A DNA stretch of 64,000 bases, from contig NZ_LT607803.1 in NCBI RefSeq assembly GCF_900090195.1, positions 7,652,229 to 7,716,228 of the forward strand, given 5' to 3'. The stretch's first letter is position 1. Each line of letters starts with the position of its first letter. The notes under the pieces were generated by a model, which was not told where the DNA came from, searched no databases, and worked only from the letters and a program-made list of their open reading frames with translations. The stretch comes from Variovorax sp. HW608 (GTDB lineage Bacteria > Pseudomonadota > Gammaproteobacteria > Burkholderiales > Burkholderiaceae_C). Position numbers and translations under genes: made by a program. Positions 35,050-45,952 of the stretch are shown one piece after another.

Positions 35050-35450
35050 CGTCGTACGCCCTTGGGCTTCACGATGCGCTCTGCAGCCAGCGCTTCCCAG
35101 CGCTGCGCAGAAGGACGCGGGATCTCCCGGTTCCCGAACAAAGTGCTTGCGTGCGTGCTCGGGGTCTTTGACCGCGCGGGGTCCGCCTCTGCCTCGCCAA
35201 TGCGGCAGCGACGGTGTGACCTTCGGCATTCTCCTACTGCCTCGGCACCCCGGACCACCCGCAGCTGTCGCCACGGGGCATGTATTACGCGGCTCGATAC
35301 CCGGCCCGCTCGTCCCCCTATCAACGCTTCGCCCACACCCTCGCGGATGTGCACGCATGACTCGGGGCCGCCGTAGCTGGCTAAGCCTTCAACGTATGAA
35401 ACTTTCATTCACAACACTTTGCCGGTTTTGACCGGCGCACAGGAGATCCC

Positions 35451-35873
35451 ATGCAAGTCCAGCCCTATCTGATGTTCGACGGCCGCTGCGAAGAGGCGCT
35501 CGAGTTCTACAAGAATGCGGTCGGCGCCCAGGTCACGGCGCTGATGCGCTTCAAGGACAGCCCGGAGCCGCCGCGGGCCGACTGCGGTCCGATCGACGCC
35601 AACAAGGTCATGCACTCGGCCTTCACGATCGGCGAATCGACGGTGATGGCGTCCGACGGAATGACCACGACCGGCAAGCCGGTGTTCCAGGGCATTTCGC
35701 TCTCGCTCATCGCCAAGGACGAGGCCGAGGCCAAGCGCCTGTTCGATGGCCTCGGCAACGGCGGCCAGGTGCAGATGCCGCTCGGCAAGACCTTCTTCTC
35801 GCCGGCCTTCGGCATGGTGGCGGACCGCTTCGGGGTGTCGTGGATGGTGGTGGTGATGCACGAAGCGGCCTGA
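35451..35873 (+). CDS. VOC-fold protein, PhnB/YjdN-like
   Basis: 140 residues of the glyoxalase/bleomycin-resistance fold: YLMFDGRCEEALEFYKNAVG at the start, TVMASDGM in the middle, and FGMVADRFGVSWMVV at the end. Function in this group is mostly unknown. Its Shine-Dalgarno AGGAGA (35441-35446) now directly adjoins the group II intron, so its original promoter lies 2 kb away across the element. Confidence 0.88.
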   Translation: MQVQPYLMFDGRCEEALEFYKNAVGAQVTALMRFKDSPEPPRADCGPIDANKVMHSAFTIGESTVMASDGMTTTGKPVFQGISLSLIAKDEAEAKRLFDGLGNGGQVQMPLGKTFFSPAFGMVADRFGVSWMVVVMHEAA

Positions 35874-35964
35874 TCGTCGGGCGCCTCCGAGGCGACAGGC
35901 GCCGGCGGCGGCCTGCCCGTACATTCGGCGGTTCCATCCCCAAGAACCCAAGGAGCCACCGCCC

Positions 35965-36273
35965 ATGATTCACGTCGTCGCCGTCATCACCGCCAAGCCT
36001 GGCCAACGCGACAAGATCCTCGAGGCCTACCGCGCCAACCGGCCGGCCGTGCTGGCCGAGGAAGGCTGCATCGAGTACACCGCCACGGTCGACGCCGCCG
36101 GCATGCCCGCCACGCGCGGCAGCTTCGGCCCCGACACCTTCGTGGTGGTCGAGAAATGGGCAACGCTCGCTGCGTTGCAGGCCCACGCCGCCGCGCCGCA
36201 CATGGCCGCCTACGGCGCCAAGACCAAGGAGTGGACCGAAAGCCGAGTCATCCACGTGCTCGAACCCGTCTGA
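35965..36273 (+). CDS. Antibiotic biosynthesis monooxygenase-domain protein (YgiN-like)
   Basis: 102-residue dimeric ferredoxin-like ABM fold: IHVVAVITAKPGQRDKILEA, CIEYTATVD, FVVVEKWATLAALQAHAAAP. Some members oxidise quinols without cofactor. Same direction as the VOC gene, 91 bases after it, with AGGAG before the ATG. Confidence 0.87.
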   Translation: MIHVVAVITAKPGQRDKILEAYRANRPAVLAEEGCIEYTATVDAAGMPATRGSFGPDTFVVVEKWATLAALQAHAAAPHMAAYGAKTKEWTESRVIHVLEPV

Positions 36274-36292
36274 TCCTCAGCCCCCAAAACAA

Positions 36293-36318
36293 AAAAACGC
36301 GCCCGAGGGCGCGTTTTT
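36293..36318. terminator. Bidirectional terminator
   Basis: ACGCGCCC (36297-36304) pairs with GGGCGCGT (36307-36314), flanked by A-run and T-run, so it can work on both strands between the convergent ABM and gap genes. Confidence 0.9.
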
Positions 36319-36338
36319 CTTTAGTGGCCTGGCGCGGC

Positions 36339-37501
<1,163 letters not shown>

Positions 37502-39541
37502 CTAGCGCTTGAGCGCCGCTTCGACCGTGGCAGCGACGTTCTCTGCCGTGAACCCGAAGTGCTTGAACAGCACGCCGGCGGGTGCCGATTCACCGTAGGT
37601 GTCGACGCCGACGACGGCGGCGACGCCGTACTTCCACCAGCCGTCCGTGGCGCCCATTTCCACGGCGATGCGGGGCAGGCCTTGCGGCAGCACGCCCTTC
37701 TTGTAGTCGACGCTCTGGCGGTCGAAGGTGGTGGTCGAAGGCATGGAGACCACGCGCACCGGGATCTTCTTGGCGGCCAGCAGCTCCTGCGCCTTGAGCG
37801 CCAGCTGCACTTCGGAGCCGGTCGCGATGATGACGGCGCGCGCCTTCTTGCCGGCGAGCGGCTCGGCCAGCACATAGGCGCCCTTGTTGATGTCGCTCAG
37901 GTCGCCCTTGGGCGAGTAAGGCAGGTTCTGGCGCGACAGCAGCAGCGCCGTCGGGCGGCTCGCGTTCTGCAGCGCGACGGCCCAGGCCACGGCGGTCTCG
38001 GCGGTGTCGGCGGGACGCCAGACATCGAGGTTCGGGATCAGGCGCAGCGACGCCGCATGCTCGATCGACTGGTGCGTGGGGCCGTCTTCGCCGAGGCCGA
38101 TGGAGTCGTGCGTGAAGACGTGGATCACGCGCTGCTTCATCAGCGCCGCCATGCGGATCGCGTTGCGGCTGTAGTCGCTGAAGGTCAGGAAGGTGCCACC
38201 GTAGGGAATGAAGCCGCCGTGCAGCGCCACGCCGTTCATGATGGCAGCCATGCCGAATTCGCGCACGCCGTAGTTGATATGGCGTCCCGGCAGGCCGTCG
38301 GGGTACTGCTCGTTGCCTTCGCTGCGCACCACGGCACCGTTGTCGTCGAAGCGCAGGCTCGGTGTGCTCTTGGTGTTGGTGAGGTTCGAACCGGTCAGGT
38401 CGGCGCTGCCGCCGAGCAGTTCGGGCAATGCGGCGGTGAAGGCCTCGAGCGCAAGTTGCGATGCCTTGCGCGATGCGACCGTCTCGGCCTTGGTGTGCGC
38501 GGCGACGATCGTGTCCAGGGCGGTCTGGTGGAAGTTCTTCGGCAGCTCGCCCTTCATGCGGCGGCTGAATTCGCCCGCGAGATCGGGGAAAGCCTCTGCG
38601 TAGGCGGCGAACTTCTCGTTCCAGGCGGCTTCGGCACGGGTGCCGGCGGCCTTGGCATCCCACTCTTCGTACACGGCCGCCGGCAGTTCGAAGGGCGCGT
38701 GCGTCCACTGCAGGGCGCTGCGGGTGAGGCCGATCTCGTCGGCGCCGAGCGGTTCGCCGTGCGCCTTGGCGGTGTTGGCGCGGTTCGGGCTGCCCTTGCC
38801 GATCTGGGTCTTGCAGATGATCAGGGTGGGCTTGTCGCCGTGCTTCTTGGCCTTCTCGATGGCCTTCGCGACCTCCTTGACGTCATGGCCGTCGATCGGG
38901 CCGATCACGTGCCAGCCGTAGGCCTTGAAGCGTTCTTCGGTGTTGTCGATGAACCAGGGCTTGACCGGGCCATCGATGGAAATGCCGTTGTCGTCGTACA
39001 GCGCGATCAGCTTGCCGAGCTTCCAGGCGCCCGCGAGCGCCGCCGCTTCATGGCTGATGCCTTCCATCAGGCAGCCGTCGCCCAGGAAGGCGTAGGTGTG
39101 ATGGTCGACGATGTCGTGGCCCTTGCGGTTGAACTCCGAAGCCAGCAGCTTCTCGGCGAGGGCGAAGCCGACGGCATTGGTGATGCCCTGGCCGAGCGGG
39201 CCGGTGGTGGTCTCGACGCCGGGCGTGACGCCGGTTTCGGGGTGGCCGGCGGTCTTGCTGTGGAGCTGGCGGAAGCGCTTGAGCTCGTCGACCGACAGCT
39301 CGTAGCCGCTGAGATGCAGCACCGCGTAGATGAGCATCGAGGCATGGCCGTTCGAGAGCACGAAGCGGTCGCGGTCGAACCAGCGCGGGTTGGCCGGGTT
39401 GTGCTTGAGGTGTTCGCCCCAGAGTGCGACGGCCATGTCGGCCATTCCCATGGGTGCGCCCGGATGCCCCGAGTTTGCGAGTTGTACGGCATCCATTGCC
39501 AACGCGCGGATCGCGTTGGCCATCAAGGCTTGGTTGGCCAT
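37502..39541 (-). CDS. tkt: Transketolase
   Basis: Thiamine-diphosphate enzyme of the pentose phosphate and Calvin cycles, 679 residues, normal length. Domains visible: N-terminal TPP-binding with [18 protein letters not shown], middle Pyr domain with [15 protein letters not shown] region and EDGPTHQS, and C-terminal domain. Precedes gap. Confidence 0.97.
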   Translation of the reverse strand: MANQALMANAIRALAMDAVQLANSGHPGAPMGMADMAVALWGEHLKHNPANPRWFDRDRFVLSNGHASMLIYAVLHLSGYELSVDELKRFRQLHSKTAGHPETGVTPGVETTTGPLGQGITNAVGFALAEKLLASEFNRKGHDIVDHHTYAFLGDGCLMEGISHEAAALAGAWKLGKLIALYDDNGISIDGPVKPWFIDNTEERFKAYGWHVIGPIDGHDVKEVAKAIEKAKKHGDKPTLIICKTQIGKGSPNRANTAKAHGEPLGADEIGLTRSALQWTHAPFELPAAVYEEWDAKAAGTRAEAAWNEKFAAYAEAFPDLAGEFSRRMKGELPKNFHQTALDTIVAAHTKAETVASRKASQLALEAFTAALPELLGGSADLTGSNLTNTKSTPSLRFDDNGAVVRSEGNEQYPDGLPGRHINYGVREFGMAAIMNGVALHGGFIPYGGTFLTFSDYSRNAIRMAALMKQRVIHVFTHDSIGLGEDGPTHQSIEHAASLRLIPNLDVWRPADTAETAVAWAVALQNASRPTALLLSRQNLPYSPKGDLSDINKGAYVLAEPLAGKKARAVIIATGSEVQLALKAQELLAAKKIPVRVVSMPSTTTFDRQSVDYKKGVLPQGLPRIAVEMGATDGWWKYGVAAVVGVDTYGESAPAGVLFKHFGFTAENVAATVEAALKR

Positions 39542-39644
39542 CTGGGGGCTTTCTGGGGGGCAAGTTAGGGGGAACCCGGCATTTTAGCGGGCGAGGTTGC
39601 GGACCCTCCCGGCGGCCCGCGGATGGGCTGCTAGAGTGCCGGCC

Positions 39645-40034
39645 ATGCATGGACTGCACCTCACCGCCGATCTCCACGATTGCCGCTGCGCCGCGCGCTG
39701 GCTGGTCGATGCGCAAGCGCTCGGCGCGGCATGCGTCGATGCGGCGGAATCGGCCGGCCTGCAGGTGGTCGGCCAGCTCTTTCATGCCTTCCCGGCCACG
39801 CCGCACGGGCCCGGCGGCGTGACCGCCACGGTGCTGCTCGCGGAATCGCACCTGTGCGTCCACACCTGGCCCGAGCAGGGCGGCGTCACGCTCGACGTCT
39901 ACGTCTGCAACTTCGGCGGCGACCACTCGGCGAAGGCGAGGGCGGTGATGGCTTCGCTGGAGGCGCTCTTCATGCCGCAGCACGCGAAGCTGCATGCCTT
40001 GCAGCGCGGCGCGATCCGTGCGGAGGCCGCATGA
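39645..40034 (+). CDS. speD: S-adenosylmethionine decarboxylase proenzyme
   Basis: Pyruvoyl-dependent enzyme that makes decarboxylated SAM for spermidine synthesis. The self-cleavage site is ESHLCVHTWPE with Ser68; Cys88 in YVCNFGG is the other conserved residue. 129 residues, the short prokaryotic class. The start at 39645 gives the usual N-terminus; a longer frame to 39597 lacks support. Overlaps murU by 4 bases (ATGA). A spermidine-synthase-like gene lies at 45949. Confidence 0.93.
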   Translation: MHGLHLTADLHDCRCAARWLVDAQALGAACVDAAESAGLQVVGQLFHAFPATPHGPGGVTATVLLAESHLCVHTWPEQGGVTLDVYVCNFGGDHSAKARAVMASLEALFMPQHAKLHALQRGAIRAEAA

Positions 40035-40729
40035 AGGCAATGATCCTTGCGGCCGGGCGCGGCGAGCGCATGCGGCCCTTGACCGACACGACGCCCAAGC
40101 CGCTGCTCGAAGTCGCGGGCAAGCCCCTCATTCAATGGCCCATCGAGGGGCTGGCCGCGGGCGGCTTCACCGACCTGGTGGTGAACACCGCGTGGCTCGG
40201 CGAGCAGATCCCGGCGCGCTTCGGGGAACGGTTCGGCGCATCCACCATCGCCTATTCGCATGAAGGCAGGGACTTCGGCGGCGCGCTCGAAACGGCCGGC
40301 GGCATCGTGCGCGCGCTGCCGATGCTGGGCGACATCTTCTGGGTCGCCGCGGGTGACGTGTACGCGCCGGATTTCCGGTTCTCGCGCGAAGCGGTGGAGC
40401 GCTTCAGGGCGAGCTGGCGCCTCGCGCACCTGTGGCTGGTACCGAACCCGGCGCACCACCCGCAAGGCGACTTCGGCATCGCGGCCGACGGCGGCGCGCT
40501 CAGCGAGGCGCCGCAGAAGTACACCTTCTCGACGATCGCGCTGTACCGGGCCGCGCTCTTCGCGCCGCCGCTGTGCGACATCGAAGCCGGGAACCCGCAG
40601 GGGATCAAGGCGGCTTTGGCGCCGTTGCTGCGCGATGCGATGCGATCGGGCCTGGTTGGCGCGGAGCTCTACACCGGACGCTGGGCCGATGTCGGCACGC
40701 CGGAGCGGCTGGCCGAACTGAACAGATGA
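40031..40729 (+). CDS. murU: N-acetylmuramate 1-phosphate uridylyltransferase MurU
   Basis: Nucleotidyltransferase of 232 residues: MILAAGRGERMRPLT, KPLLEVAGKPLIQW, GDVYAPDF. In the cell-wall recycling route it turns MurNAc 1-phosphate into UDP-MurNAc after AmgK. The kinase gene amgK is in this window at 58993, some 18 kb away. Start overlaps the speD stop. Confidence 0.88.
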   Translation: MKAMILAAGRGERMRPLTDTTPKPLLEVAGKPLIQWPIEGLAAGGFTDLVVNTAWLGEQIPARFGERFGASTIAYSHEGRDFGGALETAGGIVRALPMLGDIFWVAAGDVYAPDFRFSREAVERFRASWRLAHLWLVPNPAHHPQGDFGIAADGGALSEAPQKYTFSTIALYRAALFAPPLCDIEAGNPQGIKAALAPLLRDAMRSGLVGAELYTGRWADVGTPERLAELNR

Positions 40730-40731
40730 AA

Positions 40732-40760
40732 AAAACGGCCCGCGTGGCGCGGGCCGTTTT
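40732..40760 (+). terminator. Rho-independent terminator
   Basis: A perfect 13-bp stem, 40732-40744 with 40748-40760, loop TGG, ending in TTTT. Being symmetric with A and T runs it may also end the convergent lipoprotein gene. Confidence 0.9.
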
Positions 40761-40790
40761 CGGTGGCAGTTGTCCGTCGCGTAGCCCGCG

Positions 40791-42854
40791 TCAGGGGACG
40801 TTCGATGTCGACATCTGGAACGGCTTGCCGGGCAGCGCCATCGCGCCGCCGTACTCGGCCGCGGCGCCGTTGATCGCGTTGATCGGGCAGCCGGTCGGTC
40901 CTGCGCATGCGCCGCCGTCGCTGAAGATCACCGGACCGTAGCGGTAGTTGCGCATCGCCTTGCCGGCGTAGTCGAGCGCGCTCAGCACATAGCCCTGGTT
41001 CGCGAAGTTGTCCGCGTCCTCCACGGCGATCAGGTCCTTCATCTCGCTGTGCTGGATCGTGCGAACGACGCTGCCGCTGTTGCCGTTGGAGGCGAAGCGC
41101 ACCCAGTTGATCTTGTTGTCGCCGCGGGAGGCAACGATGACCTGCTGGTTGTTAGGCTCGCCGCTGAAGCCGCCCGGCTCACCCTTGGAGGTGCCGAGCG
41201 ATGTCGGGTTGCGGCCGATGCCGGTCACGGTGCCCACTTCGGCGATGTTGCTCGCCGGCGGGTTGGCCACCATGCTGTAGCCGTCACCCGGCGTGAAGCC
41301 GTCGAGGCTGTAGATGTGCAGCGTGCCGTCCTGCGTCGCGACCCAGGCGCGCGGGGTGGAGCCGAAGACCGTGGTCTTCACCGCCGTCGGGCGTGCGCCC
41401 AGCGACACCGTCTTGAGCACCGTCGGCGTCTGCGAGGCCTGCACGTCGAAGGTGAACGGCCACTGGTTGGCCGACTGGCCGATGTTGGTCGTCTGGTTCA
41501 CGTTCGAGCTGAAGTACATGCCGTTGAAGTAGCTGAACAGCGGCTTCAAATCGATGAACGTGGCCTTCTGCTCCGACTTGGAGATCACCACTGCCACGCC
41601 GCCCTTGGCGTAGTTGTACTGGTTGGCGCCGCCGCTCGCGAACTTCTGCCAGTTGCTCGAGAGGGGCGAGTTGGCGTAGCCGACGAACTGGCCGACGTTC
41701 GAGCCGGTCTGGTTGAGCGACTTGAACTGGTCCATGCCGGTGGTGACGGCGATCTCGGTCGGCGCCGCCATGCCCGGCAGGTCGACGTAGCCAAGGATCT
41801 TCATGAAGGCGATGTCGCCCATGTTGGCGAGGCCCGGGTAGACGCCCATCCATTCCTGCCAGTAGTTGTACCAGGCCGCGTAGCCGGTGTGCTGGGCGGA
41901 GTTGTAGGGGTCGCAGCCGTCGCACAGGCCGGCCAGCGCGATCACCGCGACCTGGCCCTTGAGCGCCTGCGTGTCCCACACCGTGACCAGCGCGAATTCG
42001 CTGTTGTTGGTCATGGCAATGGCGGTCGGCACCTTGTTGGCAGGCAATTGCACAGTGGCCTGGTTGCGGGCCGTGTTGCTGCCGACCGTCCCGATGACGC
42101 CGTTCTGGAACGCGACGAGGCCTTCCGAGCAGAAGGCCGGACGGCCGGCGCAGCGGCCGACGGCGATCGGGTCGCTGCTCACGAGGTGCTGGTCGCGATA
42201 GCCCATCACGTTGATGCTGTCGATGCCGCCGCCGGTGACGGCCGCCCGCGTCCAGTTCAGCTGAGGGAGCTGCGCGAACACGTTGTACATGTAGTTCGAG
42301 ACCTGGATGTCGGACACGCCCACGCGCTGCGACGTGTCGTCCGCCACGAACGCCGCGTTGGCGAGGTTCGACGAGAACGAGCCCGCGCTCGAGCTGGGCG
42401 GCCCGCCGACCGACCACCAGAACGGGTAGTCCGGCGCCGGCGAGGTGAGCTTCGTATCGGTGCGCTTGTACAGCGCCACGCCCGCATTCGCGGTGCCGCA
42501 TGCCACCGCATCGGGGCCATAGCGGTAGGCGATGCCGGCATCCTTGCTCAACTGGGCGGCCATGGCGGTGTACTGTGCCGCCACGATGTTCAGCGCGCTG
42601 TCGACGATGTCCGTGCTCTGGGATCCGCAGAAGGTCGTGGTTTGCGGTGTGCTCCCGAGGGTCGTGCCGCCGGAGGAGACGCCGCTGCTGCCGGAAGAGG
42701 AGCCGCTCTGCAACGCCGAAGCCGCCGCAGCTGCGTTGGCCGCGGCCGCTGCACTCACGGCGGAGCCACCGCCGCCACCACCACCGCCGCCGCAGCCCGC
42801 AAGCGCGATGGCGCCAAATGACAGCAAAATGGCGCTCTTATGGATAACTTTCAA
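40791..42854 (-). CDS. Large lipoprotein with propeller-like repeats, function unknown
   Basis: The start is probably the TTG at 42854, set by GGAGG (42864-42868 on the complement); no ATG is placed well. The first 20 residues are a signal peptide ending ALAG-C21, a lipobox, followed by about nine Gly and an Ala/Ser-rich linker. The rest (to 687) has repeated short blocks such as FALVTVWDTQALKGQVAVI, PRAWVATQDGTLHIYSLDGF and QQVIVASRGDNKINWVRF, like blades of a beta-propeller. Six or more Cys suggest disulfides. Surface or periplasmic; role not recognised. Confidence 0.8.
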   Translation of the reverse strand: MKVIHKSAILLSFGAIALAGCGGGGGGGGGSAVSAAAAANAAAAASALQSGSSSGSSGVSSGGTTLGSTPQTTTFCGSQSTDIVDSALNIVAAQYTAMAAQLSKDAGIAYRYGPDAVACGTANAGVALYKRTDTKLTSPAPDYPFWWSVGGPPSSSAGSFSSNLANAAFVADDTSQRVGVSDIQVSNYMYNVFAQLPQLNWTRAAVTGGGIDSINVMGYRDQHLVSSDPIAVGRCAGRPAFCSEGLVAFQNGVIGTVGSNTARNQATVQLPANKVPTAIAMTNNSEFALVTVWDTQALKGQVAVIALAGLCDGCDPYNSAQHTGYAAWYNYWQEWMGVYPGLANMGDIAFMKILGYVDLPGMAAPTEIAVTTGMDQFKSLNQTGSNVGQFVGYANSPLSSNWQKFASGGANQYNYAKGGVAVVISKSEQKATFIDLKPLFSYFNGMYFSSNVNQTTNIGQSANQWPFTFDVQASQTPTVLKTVSLGARPTAVKTTVFGSTPRAWVATQDGTLHIYSLDGFTPGDGYSMVANPPASNIAEVGTVTGIGRNPTSLGTSKGEPGGFSGEPNNQQVIVASRGDNKINWVRFASNGNSGSVVRTIQHSEMKDLIAVEDADNFANQGYVLSALDYAGKAMRNYRYGPVIFSDGGACAGPTGCPINAINGAAAEYGGAMALPGKPFQMSTSNVP

Positions 42855-42991
42855 CAAAAAACACCTCCAAAATAACAAGTGGCCGTTTTTTACGTGGGAT
42901 GAACCTCACGGGCAAACCATCTTGCAAATACTTTCTTCGTGTTTTTCGACCCCCTTGGGGAGCACTTACAAAGTTAGCGAATAGTGACGTT

Positions 42992-44377
42992 ATGACCGCA
43001 AATCATCAAGCCCCCCGTCGTTTACATCTTTCTACTTATTTAGGCGCCGACGGCATCGCGATCATTCCGACCGCTCCCGAGCGCCAGCGCAACCGGGACA
43101 GCGACTTCCTGTACCGGCACGACAGCTACTTCTATTACCTGACCGGCTTCACCGAGCCGAACGCCTGGCTGGTGCTGACCGGCGACGGCAAGTCGACGCT
43201 GTTCTGCGCGCCGAAGGACCTGGAGCGCGAGATCTGGGACGGCTATCGGCTGGGTCCCGAGGCCGCACCGGGGGTGCTGGGGGTGGACGAGGCGTATTCG
43301 GTCGAGGAACTCGATGTGCGGCTGCCGCGGCTGCTCGAGAACAGGTCGGTGGTCTGGTATCCGTTCGCGACGCACAAGGGGCTGGAAACGCGGATCGACG
43401 GTTGGCTGTCGTCGGTGCGCGCCCGGGTGCGCTTCGGCGCGCTGTGCCCTGAAGAGCAGCGCGACCTGTGCGGTCCGCTCGACGAGATGCGCCTGGTCAA
43501 GGACGCGCACGAACAGGACACGATGCGCCGCGCCGCGCAGATCAGCGCCCGGGCACACGTCCGCGCGATGCAGCTGTCGGCACGCATGCTGCGCGAAGGC
43601 AAGGACGTGCGCGAATACCACCTCGACGCCGAGCTGCTGCACGAATTCCGGCTCGGCGGCTCGCAGTGCCCGGCCTACGGCTCGATCGTGGCGGCCGGTG
43701 CCAATGCCTGCGTGCTGCACTACCGCGCCGACGTCGCGCCGGTGCGCGACGGCGAACTGGTGCTCATCGATGCCGGCTGCGAGCTCGACGGCTACGCCAG
43801 CGACATCACCCGCACTTTTCCGGCCAACGGCAAGTTCACCGGCCCGCAGCGCGCGCTGTACGACCTCGTCCTCGCGAGCCAGGACGCCGCCGTCGCGGCA
43901 ACCCGCGCCGGCCAGCGCTTCAACGACCCCCACGAAGCGACGGTCAAGGTGCTTTCGCAAGGCATGCTGGACCTGGGCCTGCTCGACGCCAACAAGGTCG
44001 GCAGCGTGGACGACGTGGTCGAGAAGCGCGCCTACTTCCCCTTCTATATGCACCGCACCGGCCACTGGCTGGGGATGGACGTCCACGACTGCGGCAGCTA
44101 CGTCGAGCCGACACAGCTGGGCGAGATCAGCGAGCGCCGCGACCCGCTGTCCAACGAGATCATCAAGAACCGGCCGAGCCGCATCCTGAAGCCGGGCATG
44201 GTGCTGACGATCGAACCGGGCATCTACGTGCGGCCGGCCGAGGGCGTGCCCGAGCAGTTCCACAACATCGGCATCCGCATCGAGGACGATGCGATCGTGA
44301 CCGACACCGGCTGCGAGCTGATCTCGCGCGGCGTGCCGGTCAAGGGCGACGAAATCGAAGCGTTGATGCGCGGTTGA
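42992..44377 (+). CDS. pepP: Xaa-Pro aminopeptidase (PepP, M24B)
   Basis: 461 residues. N-terminal domain to about 175, then the pita-bread fold with metal ligands: two Asp in LIDAGCELDGYASDITRTFP, His in HRTGHWLGMDVHD, Glu in TIEPGIYV and in NIGIRIEDD. Removes residues before proline at peptide N-termini. The 42855-42991 spacer is AT-rich and holds the divergent promoters. The frame stays open to 42899, which is upstream of any likely start. Confidence 0.93.
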   Translation: MTANHQAPRRLHLSTYLGADGIAIIPTAPERQRNRDSDFLYRHDSYFYYLTGFTEPNAWLVLTGDGKSTLFCAPKDLEREIWDGYRLGPEAAPGVLGVDEAYSVEELDVRLPRLLENRSVVWYPFATHKGLETRIDGWLSSVRARVRFGALCPEEQRDLCGPLDEMRLVKDAHEQDTMRRAAQISARAHVRAMQLSARMLREGKDVREYHLDAELLHEFRLGGSQCPAYGSIVAAGANACVLHYRADVAPVRDGELVLIDAGCELDGYASDITRTFPANGKFTGPQRALYDLVLASQDAAVAATRAGQRFNDPHEATVKVLSQGMLDLGLLDANKVGSVDDVVEKRAYFPFYMHRTGHWLGMDVHDCGSYVEPTQLGEISERRDPLSNEIIKNRPSRILKPGMVLTIEPGIYVRPAEGVPEQFHNIGIRIEDDAIVTDTGCELISRGVPVKGDEIEALMRG

Positions 44378-44380
44378 GCG

Positions 44381-45952
44381 TCAAGCCGCGGCCAGGTGGC
44401 CGCGGATGAACGCCTCCTCGAAGATCGAGTAGCCCGACCAGTCGCCGTGCGCGAAGCTGAGGCGGCCGGCACGGACCCGCTCCGGGGCGCCGATCTGCCG
44501 CAGCAGCCCGGGCGCCGGAATCGCCATCGCGTGGCCGTAGCGCGTGATGTCGATGCGCGTCGCGAGCGCCGGCAGGTCGGGGTGCGGCACCGACAGCTCC
44601 GCGATCAGGTCGTCGCGCCAGCCGCTCCACGGCCGGTCGAGCAGCTGCCTGCGCCCGTCGCCGCCATCGAAGGCGCTGGGCCCGAGCGGGCGGTACCAGC
44701 TCAGCACGGTGGCGCGCGGCGTCGGATCCAGGCTCTGATGCCGCGCGTCGACATAGCCGAGCCCGCGCGTGCCGTAGAGCACGTTATCCCAACTCGGCGG
44801 CGCCCCGGGCCGGTCGGCCAGCGGCTCGCGCACGTGGATGTTGGCGACGAGCCACGGCGAATGCCGGATCAGCGACCCGGCGCGCCTCAGCACCTCGGGC
44901 GGGTTCTCGACCACGCGCGCGGCGATGAAAACCGGCAGCGCCACGATGCATCGCTCGGCCTGCCACCGGATGCCCGATCGCGCCCTGACGTCGAAGGCAT
45001 CGACCTCCACGCCGCCGCGTGTTTCGGCAATGCGCGTGACCGCATGGCCGGTCTTCAGGCGCTCGCCCAGGGGATCGGCCAGCCGGCGCATGAGCCAGGC
45101 ATTGCCTTCGGGCCAGGTCAGCACCGCGTCGCGTTCCGGGTTGTCGTCGCCGGGTGCGTGGAATCCGTGGCGGCTCGCGAAGTAGTGGAGCCCCGCCCAG
45201 GCCGACACATGGGTCATGCCGGCGCCGTAGTCGTCGCGGCAGCAATAGTCCAGGTACCAGCGCAGCTGCGCGTCGGTGAAGGCTTCGCGGTCGAGCCACG
45301 CCTCAAACGAGAGCGCGTCCAGCGAAAGCAGCAGCGGCGCCGTTTCGGCCCTGAGCGTTGGGATCACGAATCGCGCCTCGCGGCGCAGCGCCTCCACGCG
45401 CTGCGAGAACCGGCGGTATTGCGCGAGCGTGGCTTCGCCCACGCCCTGCAGCGGCAGCAGGCCGTCCTGCCATTCGCCGCGGAAGTAGAGGCGCTCCTGC
45501 GGGCTGTGGCAGAGGTGGCGCTCGTCGTATTCCCAGCGCCCTGCGACGCGCCGGCGAAGGCCGAATTCCTCGAGCAGGTCCTGCACCTCGCGCGCGTGAT
45601 CGCCGGGCACCGGCAGGTAGTGCGCCCCGAGCGGGCAGGCGATGCCGTTCACCGCACCGCCGCGGCTGTTTCCGCCCGCGCTGTCCTCGAGTTCGAGCAG
45701 CACGAAGTCCTCGATCCCGGCGAGCCGCAAGGCACGCGCAGCGGCCAGCCCTGCGATGCCCCCGCCGGCGATCACCACCTGCGTACGGTGCAGGACATCC
45801 GGCGCGCCGCCGGCCTGCAAGCTGCCGTCACGCAGTGCATGGCCGCGTGCCACGTCGATGCCCGTGAAGCCGCCTGCGATCCCGGGCGCGGGCTTGCAGC
45901 CGGCCAGCACCGCCGCGCCCGCAGCCCCGCCCAGGAACATGCGGCGCTTCAC
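44381..45952 (-). CDS. Tat-exported lipoprotein FAD-dependent amine-oxidase-like oxidoreductase
   Basis: GTG start at 45952 overlaps the preceding stop as GTGA. The N-terminus has RR at 3-4 followed by FLGG and a lipobox ending LAGC19, suggesting Tat export and lipidation. FAD loop VIAGGGIAGLAAARAL follows near residue 60, then ELEDSAGGNSRGG. C-terminal FAHGDWSGYSIFEEAF fits flavin-containing amine oxidoreductases. 523 residues. Last gene of the SPFH cluster. A polyamine substrate is possible because its neighbour resembles spermidine synthase; not proven. Confidence 0.85.
   Translation of the reverse strand: MKRRMFLGGAAGAAVLAGCKPAPGIAGGFTGIDVARGHALRDGSLQAGGAPDVLHRTQVVIAGGGIAGLAAARALRLAGIEDFVLLELEDSAGGNSRGGAVNGIACPLGAHYLPVPGDHAREVQDLLEEFGLRRRVAGRWEYDERHLCHSPQERLYFRGEWQDGLLPLQGVGEATLAQYRRFSQRVEALRREARFVIPTLRAETAPLLLSLDALSFEAWLDREAFTDAQLRWYLDYCCRDDYGAGMTHVSAWAGLHYFASRHGFHAPGDDNPERDAVLTWPEGNAWLMRRLADPLGERLKTGHAVTRIAETRGGVEVDAFDVRARSGIRWQAERCIVALPVFIAARVVENPPEVLRRAGSLIRHSPWLVANIHVREPLADRPGAPPSWDNVLYGTRGLGYVDARHQSLDPTPRATVLSWYRPLGPSAFDGGDGRRQLLDRPWSGWRDDLIAELSVPHPDLPALATRIDITRYGHAMAIPAPGLLRQIGAPERVRAGRLSFAHGDWSGYSIFEEAFIRGHLAAA

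Larger units (their letters stand above)
33490..35440 (-). mobile_element. Group II intron with maturase, apparently complete (1951 bp)
   Basis: The 5' end is GTGCG (35440-35436 on minus) and the 3' end CCTAC at 33490. Domain V (33523-33556) begins GAGCCGTATG and forms the usual hairpin with catalytic AGC. Domain VI follows, with stem GGGGTGT/ACATTCC. The loop AGGAGA at 35235-35230 (EBS1) is exactly complementary to TCTCCT, the last six bases of the 5' exon (35446-35441, IBS1). Boundaries, catalytic core, exon pairing and an intact ORF suggest it is functional. No target-site duplication, as expected. Confidence 0.88.

Noticed and set aside
33013..35376. 787-codon plus-strand frame
   Set aside because: Antisense to the intron maturase and TetR gene.
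33490..35440. Insertion sequence with transposase
   Set aside because: No inverted repeats or transposase; RT, domain V and EBS1-IBS1 show a group II intron.
41049..42821. 590-codon plus-strand frame opposite the lipoprotein
   Set aside because: Low-complexity shadow; the lipoprotein has signal peptide, lipobox and RBS.
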